17,122 bases of DNA from Minisyncoccota bacterium (lineage in GTDB: Bacteria; Patescibacteriota; Minisyncoccia; UBA6257; HR35): the NCBI GenBank assembly GCA_938048445.1, contig CALIVE010000037.1, forward strand, positions 1-17,122, written 5' to 3'. The notes beneath the pieces are model-generated. The model was given only the letters and a program-made list of their open reading frames with translations. It was not told the origin of the DNA and did no database searches. Shown here piece by piece: positions 16,192-17,122 of the stretch. Made by a program: the position numbers and the translations under genes. Position 1 is the stretch's first letter; every line of letters begins with the position of its first letter.

Positions 16192-16908
16192 TTAAAATCT
16201 TAAAGGTTTATCAAAGGTATCTCCACCACTAAAAAATTCATTCTTATTTAGTCCTTTAGCATTACCATCAACAAATAAAACATTAATTATTGGAACATCC
16301 TGATGTCTTCCATATGCAGGATGTATGATTGTATTATCCCAAATCGATGGTTTATTATGTCTTGCGCCATAAACACTCTCAAGGAAAAGGACAGTCCTTG
16401 ACGGATTATTTACTTTACTTACCTTCCCAAAAAAAGGAGAAAACCCATACCTACCAATATACCAATTATAACCATAGTCAGCAACAGTATATGTTGTTCT
16501 TTGGTAAGATTTTACATCTGGACAAGCAACAACACCTGTTGCTTTTCTCAATCTATTATTTGCATCATATACCATTTCACCTTTCAGATAACCAAGAGTT
16601 AATAATGTATATAAAGCATATGTGGCTCTCCTTGTTCCCATATCAGCAGTTGCTCCCCATTCTCCGCCAGAACCAACTGGCTCACTAGTGCTTTGCATAA
16701 AATAACCATTATAATCATCAAGATACATATGAGTTGCCAGCTGAGTTGCCAGCCCAATCTGTTTTAAATTTGCTAAACATAAAGCCATTCTTGCCTGCTG
16801 TCTTGCTCTCTCAAGTGTAGGTAAAAGCATAGCAGCAAGAATAGCAATAATAGCAATTACAACAAGAAGTTCTATTAAAGTGAATCCACAAATTTTTTTC
16901 TTTTTCAT
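16192..16908 (-). CDS. Type IV pilin-like pseudopilin (prepilin N-methylation, H-x-DG tail family)
   Basis: This gene encodes 238 residues from ATG 16908. A longer frame begins at 16932 but lacks a ribosome site, whereas AGGGGGTGA lies just before 16908. The leader MKKKKICG is followed by [19 protein letters not shown], so prepilin peptidase should cut after Gly8, and Glu13 is the conserved Glu at mature position 5. The hydrophobic N-terminal helix continues into [12 protein letters not shown], then NLKQIGLAT. The globular part contains [43 protein letters not shown] and, near the end, [16 protein letters not shown]. This last stretch is a variant of the H-x9-DG motif with eleven residues between His and Asp. 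Such proteins are secreted to pili or type II secretion-like fibres. Function here is unknown; surface capture of the glycan is speculation. A 12-bp tandem duplication adds four residues (see the repeat entry). Confidence 0.9.
   Translation of the reverse strand: MKKKKICGFTLIELLVVIAIIAILAAMLLPTLERARQQARMALCLANLKQIGLATQLATHMYLDDYNGYFMQSTSEPVGSGGEWGATADMGTRRATYALYTLLTLGYLKGEMVYDANNRLRKATGVVACPDVKSYQRTTYTVADYGYNWYIGRYGFSPFFGKVSKVNNPSRTVLFLESVYGARHNKPSIWDNTIIHPAYGRHQDVPIINVLFVDGNAKGLNKNEFFSGGDTFDKPLRF
16730..16753 (-). repeat. Exact 12-bp tandem duplication inside the pseudopilin gene
   Basis: TGAGTTGCCAGC occurs twice in direct succession on the plus strand. On the coding strand this gives [14 protein letters not shown], where LATQ and LATH are the two copies. 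Relatives usually read [17 protein letters not shown] with no insert, so one copy looks like a recent in-frame expansion in the loop or helix after the N-terminal helix. Confidence 0.9.
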
Positions 16909-16913
16909 AATTT

Positions 16914-16922
16914 CACCCCCTC
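16914..16922 (-). promoter_or_regulatory. Ribosome binding site deciding the pseudopilin start at 16908
   Basis: The coding strand has GAGAGGGGGTGAAATT before ATG 16908. The competing ATG at 16932 overlaps the previous stop and is preceded by CTTATCATAGA, with no purine-rich site. The short prepilin leader MKKKKICG also fits only the 16908 start. Confidence 0.7.
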
Positions 16923-16924
16923 TC

Positions 16925-17122
16925 TTAATCATTTCTATGATAAGTTAAAGGTCCTTTTCCATATGGTTGTATTCCTGGAGATGCTTGCCCTCCTGGAACA
17001 ACATCTGATGGAAAATGTGGTATTAGGTCTACTTTTCTATATGCTCTCACTGAACCATCTACCATTAAAAAGTTTGCCCATCCATTATGTCTGAAATCTA
17101 TATCCCCTGGTTGTGTTGTAGC
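16925..17122 (-). CDS. Type IV pilin-like pseudopilin, C-terminal 65 residues (runs off the window)
   Basis: The frame enters the window at 17122 and ends with TAA at 16925. The visible part reads [17 protein letters not shown], then [28 protein letters not shown] is an exact H-x9-DG motif, the C-terminal signature of the large DUF1559-like family of prepilin-type proteins. The N-terminal methylation motif must lie outside the window. The gene ends 16 bases before the second pseudopilin starts, so the two form a tandem pair at the head of the enzyme genes. The two tails differ (exact nine-residue spacing here, eleven in the neighbour), so they are not recent copies of each other. Confidence 0.85.
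   Translation of the reverse strand, partial: ATTQPGDIDFRHNGWANFLMVDGSVRAYRKVDLIPHFPSDVVPGGQASPGIQPYGKGPLTYHRND

Larger units (their letters stand above)
1..17122 (-). other. Single long minus-strand operon for glycan breakdown
   Basis: All supported genes run on the minus strand. Successive spacings, in transcription order, are 16 and 40 bases, 2 bases, a 4-base ATGA overlap, 8 bases, 19 bases, a 7-base overlap, 19 bases and 41 bases. No gap is long enough to hold a clear promoter plus terminator, and I found no GC-rich hairpin followed by a T tract on the coding strand. Co-transcription is inferred from this packing. The promoter must lie beyond base 17122 and the end before base 1. No gap exceeds 300 bases. 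No regulator or transporter gene is present. Confidence 0.75.

Noticed and set aside
16329-16688. Plus-strand open frame of 119 codons opposite the pseudopilin
   Set aside because: The pseudopilin on the other strand has clear motifs and a ribosome site. This frame has neither, and its His/Gln/Tyr-rich composition is that of a shadow.
1-17122. tRNA, rRNA, CRISPR array, insertion sequence or integrase
   Set aside because: No cloverleaf-like or rRNA-like segments, no regularly spaced repeats, no transposase motif and no terminal inverted repeats were seen on either strand. The coding genes leave almost no free space.

Overview
The window is AT-rich (spot counts of single lines run from about 13 to 42 % G+C, mostly 22-37 %). 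Every gene I can support lies on the minus strand. Two adjacent genes at the high-coordinate end encode prepilin-type proteins of the kind with a GFTLIELL N-terminus and an H-x9-DG tail. That family, together with large uncharacterised TIM-barrel glycosidases, is strongly expanded in the Planctomycetota, Verrucomicrobiota, Lentisphaerota and Kiritimatiellota group and in candidate phyla such as Omnitrophota and Sumerlaeota. I infer an uncultivated bacterium of that broad type. The low G+C and the lack of marker genes prevent a firmer placement.

Layout in the direction of transcription, from high to low coordinates: the 3' end of a first pseudopilin (17122-16925); a second complete pseudopilin (16908-16192); a large secreted GH42-like glycosidase with an N-terminal carbohydrate-binding-like domain (16151-13095); a GH20-like hexosaminidase split by a one-base frame break in a 9-A tract (13092-11355); a second secreted GH42-like enzyme with a CBM4/9-like domain (11358-8326); a GH106 (alpha-L-rhamnosidase)-like enzyme split by a one-base frame break in an 8-A tract (8317-5370); a C45-like Ntn-hydrolase or acyltransferase (5350-4166); a secreted FlgD-type Ig plus NHL beta-propeller protein (4172-2883); a third, shorter secreted GH42-like enzyme (2863-437); and the N-terminal part of a five-bladed propeller, GH32-like protein (395-1, running off the window). 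Gaps are at most 41 bases and several genes overlap. I see no intergenic stretch over 300 bases, no RNA gene, no CRISPR array, no insertion sequence and no terminator. The whole window reads as one long operon.

How the genes may work together (inference): the three GH42-like paralogues and the NHL protein carry signal peptides, while the GH106-like, GH20-like, C45-like and GH32-like proteins do not. This suggests a two-compartment glycan pathway. Exported endo- or exo-acting enzymes and a propeller protein would work outside the cytoplasm. Rhamnosidase-like, hexosaminidase-like and amide-hydrolase-like enzymes would finish small fragments inside. A substrate containing deoxy-sugar and N-acyl amino sugar would fit. 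No transporter, SusC/D pair, sulfatase or regulator is in the window, so the substrate cannot be named.

The main points for a second look are the two homopolymer frame breaks with opposite sign, the three-paralogue enzyme family with a conserved acidic pair, the pseudopilin-led glycan operon, and an exact 12-bp tandem duplication inside the pseudopilin.
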